From DATFVJ01 sp963712955 (GTDB lineage Bacteria > Actinomycetota > Actinomycetes > Streptosporangiales > Streptosporangiaceae): a stretch of DNA of 64,000 nucleotides. The position numbers and the translations under genes are program-made. The notes under the pieces were generated by a model. The model saw only the letters and a program-made list of their open reading frames with translations, ran no database searches and was not told the origin of the DNA. Each line of letters begins with the position of its first letter. Within the stretch, counting starts at the first letter, position 1. The stretch covers positions 220,570 to 284,569 of the forward strand of contig CAVQKF010000010.1 of NCBI GenBank assembly GCA_963712955.1, written 5' to 3'. Of the stretch, positions 21,727 through 30,660 are shown piece after piece.

Positions 21727-23133
21727 CTAGTCGCGTGGCCGGGAGATCTCGGCGTTCTCCAGCACGCCCAGCGCGCTTGGGACCAGGACGGCGACCGAGT
21801 AGTAGGCGCTGACCAGGTAGGACATGACGGCGTTGTCGTTGATGCCCATGAAGCGGACGTTCAGGCCGGGCTGGACCTCATCGGGAATGCCGGTCTGGTG
21901 GAGGCCGACCACGCCCTGATCGTCCTCGCCTGTCCGCAGCGCCAGAATCGACGAGGTCCGCGCGTCGGTGATCGGGATCTTGTTACAGGGAAAGATCGGC
22001 ACGCCGCGCCAGGCCGGTACCCCGCTGCCGTGGACGTCGACGCTGTTGGGGTAGATGCCGCGCCGGCTGCATTCCCGGCCGAACGCGGCGATCGCCCGCG
22101 GATGCGCCAGGAACAGCCGGGTGTTGCGGCGCAGGCTCAGCAGCTCGTCGAGGTCGTCGGGGGTGGGCGGGCCGGAATGGGTCTGGATCCGCTGGCCGTA
22201 GTCGGCGTTGTGCAGCAGCCCGAAGCCGGGGTTGTTGATCAGTTCGTGTTCCTGCCGTTCCCGCAGCGCTTCGATGGTCAGCCGGAGCTGCTGCTCGGTC
22301 TGGTTCATCGGGTCGTTGTACAGATCGGCCACCCGGCTGTGCACCCGCAGCACGGTCTGCGCCACGCTCAGCTCGTATTCCCGTGGCGACAGTTCGTAGT
22401 CGGCGAAGGTGCCCGGCAGCACCGGCTCCCCGTCGTGTCCCGACGCGATCTCGATGGACGCCTCGCCATACCTGGACTGGCTGGCCCCCGCCCTGGCCTG
22501 GAACTGCTGGATCTGTGCCTGCAGCGCTGCCGACCCGCCGGCTACCTCCGCGAACGCCTGCCCCGGTAAGGCCAGCACGGTGCCCGCCGTCGCGGCGCTG
22601 AAGGTAGATTCCCAGCTGCCGCCGGCTCCGGTGAGCACCTGGTCACCGAAATGGTCGCCGTCGGCCACCACGCCGAGCACGGTGTCGCCGCCGTATGTCC
22701 CGGCGCCGAGCCGGTTCACCTTGCCGTGCGCGACCAGGAAGAACTGGTCAGCGGGCTGGCCCGCCTCGGCGATGACCTCACCGGCCGCGACGTCCCGCTG
22801 GGTGAAGCGCCCGGCCAGCGCCTCCAGCACCGCCTCGTCAGCGAAACCGGCCAGCAGCGGAAGCTCGCGCAGGCTCGGCGGGATGACCTGCACCTGGCCG
22901 GCGGTCTGCGCGAAGCTCACCCGCCCGCCCCCCACCGCGTAGCTCAGCCGGCGGTTGACCCGGTACGTCCCGCCGGACACCTGCACCCACGGCAGCATCC
23001 GCAGCAGCCAGCGTGAGGTGATGCCCTGCATCTGCGGCACGGTCTTGGTGGTCGTCGCCAGGTTCTGCGCCGCCGCGGTACTCAGGCTCTGCTGCTGCTC
23101 GTCCGGCCGACGCGTATCCGCCTCAATGGACAT
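21727..23133 (-). CDS. Family 2B encapsulin shell protein with cyclic-nucleotide-binding-like insert
   Basis: A 468-residue HK97-fold nanocompartment shell protein of encapsulin family 2B. Family-typical blocks include RMLPWVQVSGGTYRVNRRLS (about 45-64), GLLHNADYGQRIQTHSGPPT, FLAHPRAIAAFGRECSRRGI, WRGVPIFPCNKIPITDARTS and VRFMGINDNAVMSYLVSAYY. Residues about 85-210 form the inserted cNMP-binding-like domain (ADQFFLVAHGKVNRLG, GDHFGDQVLTGAGG). Its phosphate-binding cassette lacks the usual PRSA arginine, so nucleotide binding is doubtful. The first 30 or so residues are Gln/Ala/Thr-rich and probably disordered. Published family 2B systems pair with terpene cyclases such as 2-methylisoborneol synthase. 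Here the partner immediately downstream is a geosmin synthase. Confidence 0.93.
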   Translation of the reverse strand: MSIEADTRRPDEQQQSLSTAAAQNLATTTKTVPQMQGITSRWLLRMLPWVQVSGGTYRVNRRLSYAVGGGRVSFAQTAGQVQVIPPSLRELPLLAGFADEAVLEALAGRFTQRDVAAGEVIAEAGQPADQFFLVAHGKVNRLGAGTYGGDTVLGVVADGDHFGDQVLTGAGGSWESTFSAATAGTVLALPGQAFAEVAGGSAALQAQIQQFQARAGASQSRYGEASIEIASGHDGEPVLPGTFADYELSPREYELSVAQTVLRVHSRVADLYNDPMNQTEQQLRLTIEALRERQEHELINNPGFGLLHNADYGQRIQTHSGPPTPDDLDELLSLRRNTRLFLAHPRAIAAFGRECSRRGIYPNSVDVHGSGVPAWRGVPIFPCNKIPITDARTSSILALRTGEDDQGVVGLHQTGIPDEVQPGLNVRFMGINDNAVMSYLVSAYYSVAVLVPSALGVLENAEISRPRD

Positions 23134-23151
23134 GCGCTATTTCCCCTTCAG

Positions 23152-23172
23152 TTTACGTGTAGAGCACGTAAA
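23152..23172. promoter_or_regulatory. Inverted repeat in the encapsulin promoter region
   Basis: TTTACGTG and CACGTAAA form perfect 8-bp arms around a 5-bp centre, 18 bp upstream of the encapsulin ATG on the coding side. The position suggests an operator or a leader hairpin. The binding protein is not identified. Confidence 0.4.
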
Positions 23173-23350
23173 TCCACCGTGCCAGTGTCCGGTTGCGCCT
23201 CCCCGGTTGCGCCCTCCCGCGTTCCCGGGGCATTCATGACGAGTGCCCGGATATTCATGGCGAGCCGTACCGCACAAAGCACTGCCATGTCCCGCAAGCG
23301 GCCACCGCCCTAAGGCGTACTTAGCGACCTGACGGGCGCTTCGGATGCCG

Positions 23351-23440
23351 GTAACCGGTTACAAGGTTGATTGGCCCGGGGCGCCGGGTTACGGCGCGTT
23401 GGATGACGATTGATGACGATTGATGACGATTGATGACGGT
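23351..23440. repeat. 12-bp palindrome and short direct repeats in the encapsulin/xdh intergenic region
   Basis: GTAACCGGTTAC at 23351-23362 is a perfect palindrome. At about 23403-23438 the 10-mer GATGACGATT is repeated three to four times head to tail. No function is evident. They are part of a 644-bp region (23134-23777) with several inverted repeats but no long gene. Confidence 0.5.
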
Positions 23441-23546
23441 ATCTGATCCCGGTCCCGGCCGCAAGCAAACTGCAGCGCGCCGCACCGGCTACCGCACAAC
23501 CCGTCGTCGAGAAAGCGTTCTACAGAACAAGCTATAAAACCCTTGC

Positions 23547-23568
23547 GAATGCACGTGCAGGTGCATTC
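23547..23568. promoter_or_regulatory. Inverted repeat, possible operator
   Basis: GAATGCAC and GTGCATTC are perfect 8-bp arms separated by 6 bp. They lie just after an AT-richer stretch (CTATAAAAC) and about 30 bp before a small ORF. This looks like an operator for a TetR- or GntR-type dimer. The regulator is unknown. Confidence 0.35.
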
Positions 23569-23596
23569 ACTATGCTCGCCCGGCGGTTCCGGCGGC

Positions 23597-23704
23597 ATGT
23601 GCCGGCTGTTCATCGACTATCCCGACACCGGGAACTACCACGGCATCGACATCTCACCCGACATCCTGCTCGCTGCGCTAAGCACGCTGTCCGGGGCCCG
23701 TTAG
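23597..23704 (+). CDS. Possible small ORF (35 aa), function unknown
   Basis: ATG 23597 opens a short frame encoding MCRLFIDYPDTGNYHGIDIS, followed by 15 further residues to TAG 23702-23704. The composition is protein-like (not the Arg/Pro/Ala mix of shadow frames) and the frame stays open upstream of the ATG with a Gly/Ser-rich stretch. It follows an operator-like inverted repeat. It may be a genuine small protein or the end of a decayed gene. I do not recognise it. Confidence 0.25.
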   Translation: MCRLFIDYPDTGNYHGIDISPDILLAALSTLSGAR

Positions 23705-23777
23705 AGCTGCACCGCCCGCGGGCCGGCACGTGCGCAGCCGTTAGGGATCATTCATTCAGACGCCTGCGAGACATGCC

Positions 23778-24248
23778 CTAGCGCCGCGGCGCCCACCCAG
23801 CGGCCAGGTGCACGGCGTCAAGGATCTTCTGGTAGCCGGTGCACCGGCACAGGTTCCCTGCCAGCGCCTCGCGGATCTCGCCGTCCGCCGGGTAGGGTAC
23901 CCGGCTCAGCAGTTCGTGCGTGGCCATGATCAGGCCGGGTGTGCAGAAACCGCACTGCACGGCGCCCGCATCGATGAAGGCCTGCTGGATCGGGTGCAGC
24001 GCCTCGCCGTCGCCCAGGCCCTCGATGGTGACCACCTCGCGGCCGTCGGCCTGCCCGGCAAGCACCAGGCACGAGCACACGAGCGTGCCATCCAGGTAAA
24101 CCGAGCACGAGCCACACTCCCCCTGCTCGCAGGCGTTCTTGGTACCGGCCAGGCCGAGGCGCTCACGCAGCAGCTCAAGCAGGCACTCGTCCGCCCTGAC
24201 GCTGTCGGCGACCCGCTCCTGGCCGTTCACCGTGCACGAGACCCTCAT
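23778..24248 (-). CDS. Xanthine dehydrogenase-type [2Fe-2S] subunit (CoxS/XdhC-like)
   Basis: A 156-residue iron-sulfur subunit of a molybdenum hydroxylase. The first cluster motif is CEQGECGSCSVYLDG followed by CSCLVLAG. The second is VQCGFCTPGLI and LCRCTGYQKI. This is the standard arrangement passing electrons from the molybdenum site to FAD. Its ATG overlaps the stop of the FAD subunit gene by 4 bp. It is the last gene of a four-gene minus-strand operon. It is distinct from the fused 2Fe-2S domain of the enzyme at 11.3-13.9 kb, so the window encodes two xanthine dehydrogenase-like systems. Confidence 0.92.
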   Translation of the reverse strand: MRVSCTVNGQERVADSVRADECLLELLRERLGLAGTKNACEQGECGSCSVYLDGTLVCSCLVLAGQADGREVVTIEGLGDGEALHPIQQAFIDAGAVQCGFCTPGLIMATHELLSRVPYPADGEIREALAGNLCRCTGYQKILDAVHLAAGWAPRR

Positions 24249-25120
24249 GGCCGCGCCGGCCTCCCGTACTCGTCCCAGGCCCAGCCGAGTGTCCGCCGGC
24301 TGAGCACACGCAGCGCGTGCACCCGGTAGGCGGCGGACCCACGCACGTCATCGATGGGGCGGGCCGCCTGCCCGACGAGATCGGCGAAGCGTGACGCGGC
24401 GCTGCCTGGCAGCGGCCCGCGGCTCTCCCAGAGATTCTCCTCATCGAGCACGCCTTCGAGGAAACGCTCGGCCTCGCCGGCCCGGAGCGGTACCGGGCCC
24501 GCCGACCCGATTCCGGTGCCGACCCGGCCCCGGTCCGGATGAAGCGCCAGGGCGAACGAGCAGACCGCGATGACCATGGCGTTGCGGGTGCCGACCTTGG
24601 AGAAAAGCTGGGGCCCGCTGGCACGGCGAATGTGCACCGCCGCGATCAGCTCGTCCGGGGCAAGCGCATTTCGTTTCGGCCCGAGAAAGAAGTCGCCGAT
24701 CGGGATCAGCCGCCTGCCGCGGGCCGACTCGGCCTCGACGTCGGCGCCGGAGGCGAGCAGCGGCGGATGAGCGTCCCCGGCCGGAGACGCGGAGCCCAGG
24801 TTGCCGCCCACTGTGGCGCGGTTGCGGATCTGCGGCGAGCCGACGGTGCGTGATGCCATGGCGAGGCCGGGCAGGTCGTCACCGAGGTCGGTGATGACGT
24901 CGTGATAGGTGACCCCTGCGCCCAGCCGGATGACCCCATTTTCGCCGGAGCGGTCGCGCAGCTCGCTGACGCGGCCGAGGTCGAGCACTGCCGGGGGATG
25001 AAGCCGGTTGAAATTCACCTCGACCAGCACATCGGTGCCCCCGGCGACGGCGACGGCGTCCGGGTGGGCAGCGCGCGCGGCGAGTGCTTCCGGCCAGCTC
25101 ACCGGCTGCAGGAACGTCAT
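24245..25120 (-). CDS. Xanthine dehydrogenase-type FAD-binding subunit (CoxM/XdhB-like)
   Basis: A 291-residue flavoprotein subunit. VAVAGGTDVLVEVNF near residue 24 and QIRNRATVGGNLGSASPAGD near 97 are the two FAD-binding loops of this family. IPIGDFFLGPKRNALAPDEL and SKVGTRNAMVIAVCSFA follow. It accepts electrons from the 2Fe-2S subunit and passes them to NAD or another acceptor. About 97 bp separate it from the upstream deaminase gene on the same strand; it overlaps the downstream iron-sulfur gene. No disruption is visible. Confidence 0.92.
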   Translation of the reverse strand: MTFLQPVSWPEALAARAAHPDAVAVAGGTDVLVEVNFNRLHPPAVLDLGRVSELRDRSGENGVIRLGAGVTYHDVITDLGDDLPGLAMASRTVGSPQIRNRATVGGNLGSASPAGDAHPPLLASGADVEAESARGRRLIPIGDFFLGPKRNALAPDELIAAVHIRRASGPQLFSKVGTRNAMVIAVCSFALALHPDRGRVGTGIGSAGPVPLRAGEAERFLEGVLDEENLWESRGPLPGSAASRFADLVGQAARPIDDVRGSAAYRVHALRVLSRRTLGWAWDEYGRPARP

Positions 25121-25217
25121 GCTGAACCTCCGGTGGCTGCCGGGTGGAACGACAGGACAGCTGCCGCCGGCCGATCAGCCTGACGAGCCAGCGGCCAAGG
25201 TCCGGCGGGCAGCAGCG

Positions 25218-26606
25218 TCATCTCCCCGCCAGTCCTGCCAGCCGCGCCAGCCGTCGGCTCGCGGCAACGAGCCCGCGGGCCACCTCGTCGCGCCCGCAGC
25301 CGGGCACCTCGCCATCAACGACGACGGGCCGCCCGCCGACAAGCAGCAGCGCAACCGGTGGCGGCGGGCCGAGCACGAGCGCAGCCACCGGGTCTTCGAT
25401 GTCCGCCGAGCCGAAACCGTCCAGGCGCCACAGCGCGATGTCGGCGAGCTTACCGACCTCGAGGGAGCCGAGCTCGGATTCGCGGCCCAGGCACGTGGCA
25501 CCGCCGACGGTGGCAAGGGCAAGCGCCTCGCGCGCGCTGAGCGCGTGGGGACCGTAGCGCAGCCGGGCCAGGTAGAGCGACTGGCGAAGCTCGGCGGCCA
25601 GCGACGCGGACTCATTACAAGCGGCGCCGTCTACGCCAAGCCCGACCGCCGCACCCGCGTCAAGTAGCGGGCGGACCGGTGCGATGCCCGAGCCAAGCCG
25701 CGCATTCGAGCTCGGGCAGTGCGCGACCGCGGTGCCCGATGCGGCCAGCTGCGCTGCGCCATCGTCGCCGACGTGCACGGCATGTGCCAGCCAGACGTCG
25801 CCGCCGAGCCAGCCCAGCTTGTCGGCGTACTCGACGGGGCCGCAGCCGAACTTCTCCCTGCAGTACGCGTCCTCGTCCAAGGTCTCCGCGAGGTGGGTGT
25901 GCAGCCGGACACCGAGACGGCGGGCGAGCGCGGTGGCGTCGCGCATAAGCCCCGCGGAGACCGAGAAGGGCGAGCACGGCGCCACCGCGATCCGCACCAT
26001 CGCCGATGGCGACGGATCGTGCCACCGCGCGATGGCCTCCTCGGTGGCTGCAAGCGCGGCATCCCGTTCCTCCACCAGTTCGTCCGGCGGCAGGCCGCCT
26101 GAGGAGGTGCCCAGGTCCATCGAGCCACGGCAGGGATGGAACCTGATCCCCACCCTGGACGCCGCGGCGATCTCCGCCGCGAGCAGGTCGCCTGCGCCGC
26201 GCGGGAAGACGTAGTGGTGGTCTGCGGACAGGCTGCAGCCCGAGCGGGCCAGCGCGACCAGGCCGGCCAGCGCCGCCGAAGCCACAATGCCGTCGTCGAC
26301 GTGCGCCCACACCGGGTACAGCGTCGTAAGCCACTCGAACAGGGTGGCGTCCTGCGCCAGGCCGCGGGTGGCCCACTGGTAGAGATGGTCATGGGTGTTG
26401 ACGAGCCCGGGGGTGGCGAGGCAGCCGGTACCGTCGATCCGCCTCCCAGCGTCGTATCGGCCTGTCACGGGCCCGGCGCCGATGGCGGCGATCCGATCGC
26501 CCGCGACGACGATATGCCCGCTGGTGAATTCACGGCCCGCTGGGTTGACGGTCGCGATCGCGCATCCGGTGATGACGAGGTCGGCGGGAACCGGGATGTC
26601 GGTCAC
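25218..26606 (-). CDS. 8-oxoguanine deaminase-like amidohydrolase
   Basis: A 462-residue amidohydrolase. LATPGLVNTHDHLYQWATRG carries the metal histidines (about 72 and 74), SADHHYVFPRGAGD is a signature of 8-oxoguanine/guanine-type deaminases, and LGVRLHTHLAETLDED, LAHAVHVGDDGAAQLAASG and GLGVDGAACNESASL provide the remaining metal and substrate positions. The family converts 8-oxoguanine to urate (or guanine to xanthine) with ammonia release. Its position within a xanthine dehydrogenase operon, overlapping the large subunit by ATGA, fits purine catabolism. The exact purine specificity is inferred from the HHYVFP-type motif and is less certain than the family. Confidence 0.85.
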   Translation of the reverse strand: MTDIPVPADLVITGCAIATVNPAGREFTSGHIVVAGDRIAAIGAGPVTGRYDAGRRIDGTGCLATPGLVNTHDHLYQWATRGLAQDATLFEWLTTLYPVWAHVDDGIVASAALAGLVALARSGCSLSADHHYVFPRGAGDLLAAEIAAASRVGIRFHPCRGSMDLGTSSGGLPPDELVEERDAALAATEEAIARWHDPSPSAMVRIAVAPCSPFSVSAGLMRDATALARRLGVRLHTHLAETLDEDAYCREKFGCGPVEYADKLGWLGGDVWLAHAVHVGDDGAAQLAASGTAVAHCPSSNARLGSGIAPVRPLLDAGAAVGLGVDGAACNESASLAAELRQSLYLARLRYGPHALSAREALALATVGGATCLGRESELGSLEVGKLADIALWRLDGFGSADIEDPVAALVLGPPPPVALLLVGGRPVVVDGEVPGCGRDEVARGLVAASRRLARLAGLAGR

Positions 26607-29007
26607 ATCAGCCTCTGCTGCCCGGACTGCAAGTCGTGGTAGTGCGGGACCGGCCGCTGGCCAGGCACATCAGGAGGCGGGGGCGGCCCAGCGCTGACCG
26701 CGGGTCCGCGCAGTCCCGCAAGCTCGTCGGGCGTCGCCGGTGCGCGGTTGAGCTCCCGCCCGGTTGCGTCGCGAAGCGCGGCCACGATCGCCGCCGTGGC
26801 GACGACCGTCGGCGACTCGCCGATTCCCTTGAGGCCGTAAGGGACACCCGGCTCCGGCTGCTCCACCGCCGCGGAAACCATCGGCGGCACGTCGAGGATG
26901 GTCGGGATCAGGTAGTCGGTGAACGAGGGGTTCTTGATGACCCCCTGCCGCACCTGGACCTGCTCCATCAGGGCCAGCCCGAGACCCTGGGCGGTCCCTC
27001 CCTCGACCTGGCCTTCGAAGCCGAGTGGATTCAGTACCCGCCCGGCGTCGACGGCGGCGGCGACCTGCACGACGCGGACCAGGCCGAGCTCCTCGTCGAC
27101 CTCCACCACGGCGCGCTCGGCGGCAAAGGCGAAGGACACGTGCACGTTGCCCTGGCCGCTGGAGTCGAACTCCTGCGTGGGGCGGTGGCGGTAGACAACG
27201 TGTCGTTCGATGGGCTCGCCGAGCAGCGTTGCGAGTTCTCTCACCTGACCGTCGGCGGCGAGCACCTTGCCAGCCTCGAGCACCAGGCCGGCTGGGGGAA
27301 CCCGCCAGCGGCGCCGCGCCACCGTGCGCGCTCGAACACAGCGGCCCGGATCTCGGCGCAGGCCAGCTGAACGGCCCCGCCGGCCATCATCGACTGCCTG
27401 GAGGCTGAGGTGGAGCCTGCGTTGCCGACAAGCGTGTCCGCCCGGTGGAAGGCGACGCGGTCGACGCCAAGCTCGGTTCTGACGATCTGTGTCAGTAAGG
27501 TGTAAAGCCCCTGGCCCATTTCCACGGCCGCGGTGTGAATCTCCGCCAACGGTCCCTCCGGCCCGGCGCTCAGCGTGATGCGGGCGGCCGCGGAGTCATC
27601 GAAGCCTTCGCTGAATCCGACGTTCTTGTAGCCAACCGCGAAGCCGACCCCTCGTCTCAGCCCTTCCCCGCGGGTGACATTCCCCGTGCCGCCCGGGTAG
27701 CGCAGGATGTCACGGCCCTTGTTGGGCTCTGGCTGCGGCGGCCGCAGGTCCCTGCAGGCCTCGATGATCTCCCGTACCGGTGCCGCGCCCGTGAGCACCT
27801 GGCCGGTTGGCAGCACGGAGCCGGTGTGCAACGCGTTGGCAAGCCGCAGTTCGACCGGGTCGATGCCGAGCCGGGCCGCGATCTTGTCCATCTGCGCCTC
27901 ATGCGCGAAGCAGACCTGCGGGCCGCCGAAGCCTCGCATCGCGCCGCACGGCGGGTTGTTGGTGTAAACGACGGTGCCCTCGACCCGGACGTTCGGCACC
28001 TCGTAGGGGCCGGCCGCGAAGGTGGTCGCGTTGCCCACCACCGCGGGCGATGACGAGCTGTATGCACCGCCGTCGAAAAGCAGCCGGGCGTCGACGGCCA
28101 GCAGCCGGCCGTCGCTGGTGACACCGTGGCGCATCCAGATCCGCGACGGGTGGCGGTGCACGTGGGAGTGGAACGACTCTTCCCGCCCGAAACTCATCTT
28201 GACCGGGCGGCCGGTGCGCAGAGCGAGCATGCAGCCATGGATCTGCATGTGGATGTCCTCACGGGACCCGAACGCGCCGCCGACCCCGGCGAGGTGCAGC
28301 CGTACCTTGCCGGGGGGCAGGCCGAGGCATGGCGCGATCTGCTCGCGGTCCACGTGCAGCCATTGGGTCGCCACGTACAGATCGATTCCGCCGTCCTCGG
28401 CCGGAACCGCGAGACCGGCTTCCGGCCCGAGCGGTGCCTGGTCCTGCATCGCGGTCTCGTAGTAGCCCTCGACCCATTCGTGCACCGCTTCGGCCACCGC
28501 TGCTCCGTCAGGGTCCCCGCGGCGCAGGTGCACATGGCGCAGCACGTTGCCGAACTCGTGCAGCCTCGGCGAGTCTGGGCGCAGCGCGTCCTCCATGTCG
28601 GCGAGCACGGGCAGCGGCTCGAAGCCGGCCACGATCCTGGACACGGCGCGGCGTGCCATGTCGGGCGTCTCAGCGGCGACAACCGCCACAGGCTCGCCGC
28701 TGTACCGCACGACCGCGTCGACGAGCACCGGCTGGTCGTCAAAGTTCAGCCCGAAGCGGTTCTTGCCTGGAATGTCGTCGGCCAGCAGCACCGCGCGCAC
28801 TCCGGGACTGGCAAGCGCCCCGCTGATGTCGATGCCGCGGATCGCCGCGTGCGGGTGCGGCGACCTGAAGGTCACCCCCCACAGCATGCCGTCGATGTGC
28901 AGATCACTCGCGTACGCGAACGTCCCGCTGACCTTAGGGATCCCGTCGATGCGCGGCACATTCTCGCCCACGCCGCCCCGCACCCGCTCCCGCAGCCCGA
29001 CATTCAT
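26603..29007 (-). CDS. Xanthine dehydrogenase molybdopterin-binding large subunit, one frameshift
   Basis: The catalytic subunit of a three-subunit molybdenum hydroxylase, about 800 residues when repaired. From ATG 29007 the first 570 or so residues show GVGENVPRIDGIPKVSGTFA, AMQDQAPLGPEAGLAV, LAGVGGAFGSREDIHMQI, GAMRGFGGPQVCFAHEAQMD, AVEMGQGLYTLLTQIV and GSTSASRQSMMAGGAVQLA. Near 27320 the frame shifts, and the conserved text goes on as VLEAGKVLAADGQVRELA, AAAVDAGRVLNPLGFEGQVE and the active-site Glu region PYGLKGIGESPTVVATA, ending at 26603. The stop overlaps the deaminase start. It acts with the FAD and 2Fe-2S subunits downstream to oxidise hypoxanthine and xanthine, or a related purine. 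Confidence 0.9.
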
Positions 29008-29177
29008 CGCCGTCCTCCCGCCTGCCGCAACCGGAGCCCGGCGATGTGCTGCCTCTCGGCGTACCGACGCGTGTCGAAGATCTACGAATCAGCCTGGTGC
29101 GCGGCGGCAGGCTCGGGCAGGGCCGAAGGTCCTTTACCGGCCAAACGCGCGTGTGCTGTGATGCCCGTGGGGCGCCG

Positions 29178-30658
29178 TCAGCCGCCGTCGCGGGCAGCGG
29201 GCCCGAAATCGCAGGCCGACATCAGCGCCTCCCAGCCGCACAGCTTCACCCGCTCGCCGCGGCCAAGCTCGGCGCCAAGCTCGAGCTCACGCTTCTCGAT
29301 GCCGAGCCAGGCCTCGTAACTCACCGGGCGCACCCCGCGCGCCGCAAGCACATCGCGCAGACGCGTCGGCGCGGATCCGGCACCCGGCCGCGGCCCGCCC
29401 TCGAGGTCGGCGAGCAGCGAGCGGACCGTCTGTGCCGCGTCGGACTTGTTGGTGCCGATCACGCCGGTCGGGCCGCGCTTCAGCCAGCCCGCCACGTACT
29501 CGCCCGGCCGCGCGGTCCCTTCGGGGCCAAGCACCCGCCCTTCTGCGTTCGGGACGGTGGCGCTGCGCTCGTCGAACGGCACACCTGGCAGCGGGACGCA
29601 CTGGTACCCGACCGACCGCAGCACCATCTGCAGCGGCAGGACCTCGTACTCACCTGTGCCGGCGAGGCGCCCCGATTCGTCCAGCCTCGTCCGCTCGAGA
29701 CGCAGCCCGGCCACGCGCTGCGTGCCTATGATCTCCACCGGCTTCAGCCAGAATCGGACGGACAGCCGCCGCGGCCTGCCTCGGCGCGTCCGGCCAGCCC
29801 AGTCCCTGATCACCGCGACGTTGCCGCGGACGCGCCGGTCGGATTCTGCCAGCCTGGCGCTCTCCCCGGTGGGGTCGAACGCGTCCAGATCGGTCTCTGC
29901 CGGGTCCACGACGATGTCGGCGCCTGGCAGTTCGCCGAGCTCCCGTAGTTCCTTGGTGGTGTACTTGGCCTGCGCGGGGCCACGGCGGCCGATCATGTGG
30001 ATCTCGCGGATCTCGCTGGCCGCGAGTGCGGCGAGCACTGGCTCAGGCACGTCGGTGGCGCTGAGTTCGGCGGCGGTCTTGGTGAGAATGCGGGCCACGT
30101 CGACCGCGACGTTGCCGACCCCGATCACCGCGACCGCCTGCGCGTCAAGGACGAACATGGCCGGGTCGATGTCCGGGTGCCCGCAGTACCAGTTGACGAA
30201 GTCGGTGGCCGAGACGCTGCCAGGCAGGTCCTCGCCCGGCACGCCAAGCCGCCGGTCGCGCATGGCGCCGGTCGCGTACACGACTGCGTCGTAGCTCGCG
30301 AGCAGTTCCTCACGGGTCACGTCGGTGCCCAGACGCACGCCGCCGAGGAACCGCACGTGCGGATGTTCGAGCACGCGCTGCAGGTACCCGGCGATCGACT
30401 TGATCGACGTGTGGTCGGGTGCGACGCCGTAGCGGACGAGGCCGTACGGGGTGGGCAGCCGGTCGAGCACGTCCACCTCGATGTCCGGCCCGCCCGCGCG
30501 CGCCGCCACCTGCTTGATCAGCGCCTCGGCGGTGTAGAGGCCGGCCCGGACCCGACAACCGCCACCCGCAGGCTCCGCGGCGCCGCAGCGTGGGTGACGG
30601 GCCGGGCAGGGCTTGCGGGGGTCGTGGATGGCGCGGAATGAGCAGCGGGCCCAGCCAT
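29178..30658 (-). CDS. fprA: NADPH-ferredoxin reductase FprA (adrenodoxin reductase type), one frameshift
   Basis: A flavoprotein that passes electrons from NADPH to ferredoxin. From the ATG at 30658 (2 bp after the dxs stop) the protein runs through an Ala/Pro-rich leader to LRVAVVGSGPA, the FAD-binding P-loop. There, near 30548, four bases seem missing (or one is extra). The frame continues as IKQVAARAGGPDIEVDVLDR, LPTPYGLVRYGVAPDH, AVAVIGVGNVAVDVARIL (NADPH site), MIGRRGPAQAKYTTKELREL and GWLKRGPTGVIGTNKSDAAQ, all hallmark FprA segments. Repaired length is about 490 residues. In this operon it could supply reduced ferredoxin for the later Fe-S enzymes (IspG/IspH) of the pathway that Dxs starts. 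That link is inference. Confidence 0.88.
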
Positions 30659-30660
30659 CG

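Noticed and set aside
19951..22569. 872-codon open frame on the plus strand
   Set aside because: It is antisense to the geosmin synthase and encapsulin genes, with the His/Arg/Gly/Val-rich composition of a GC-bias shadow frame.
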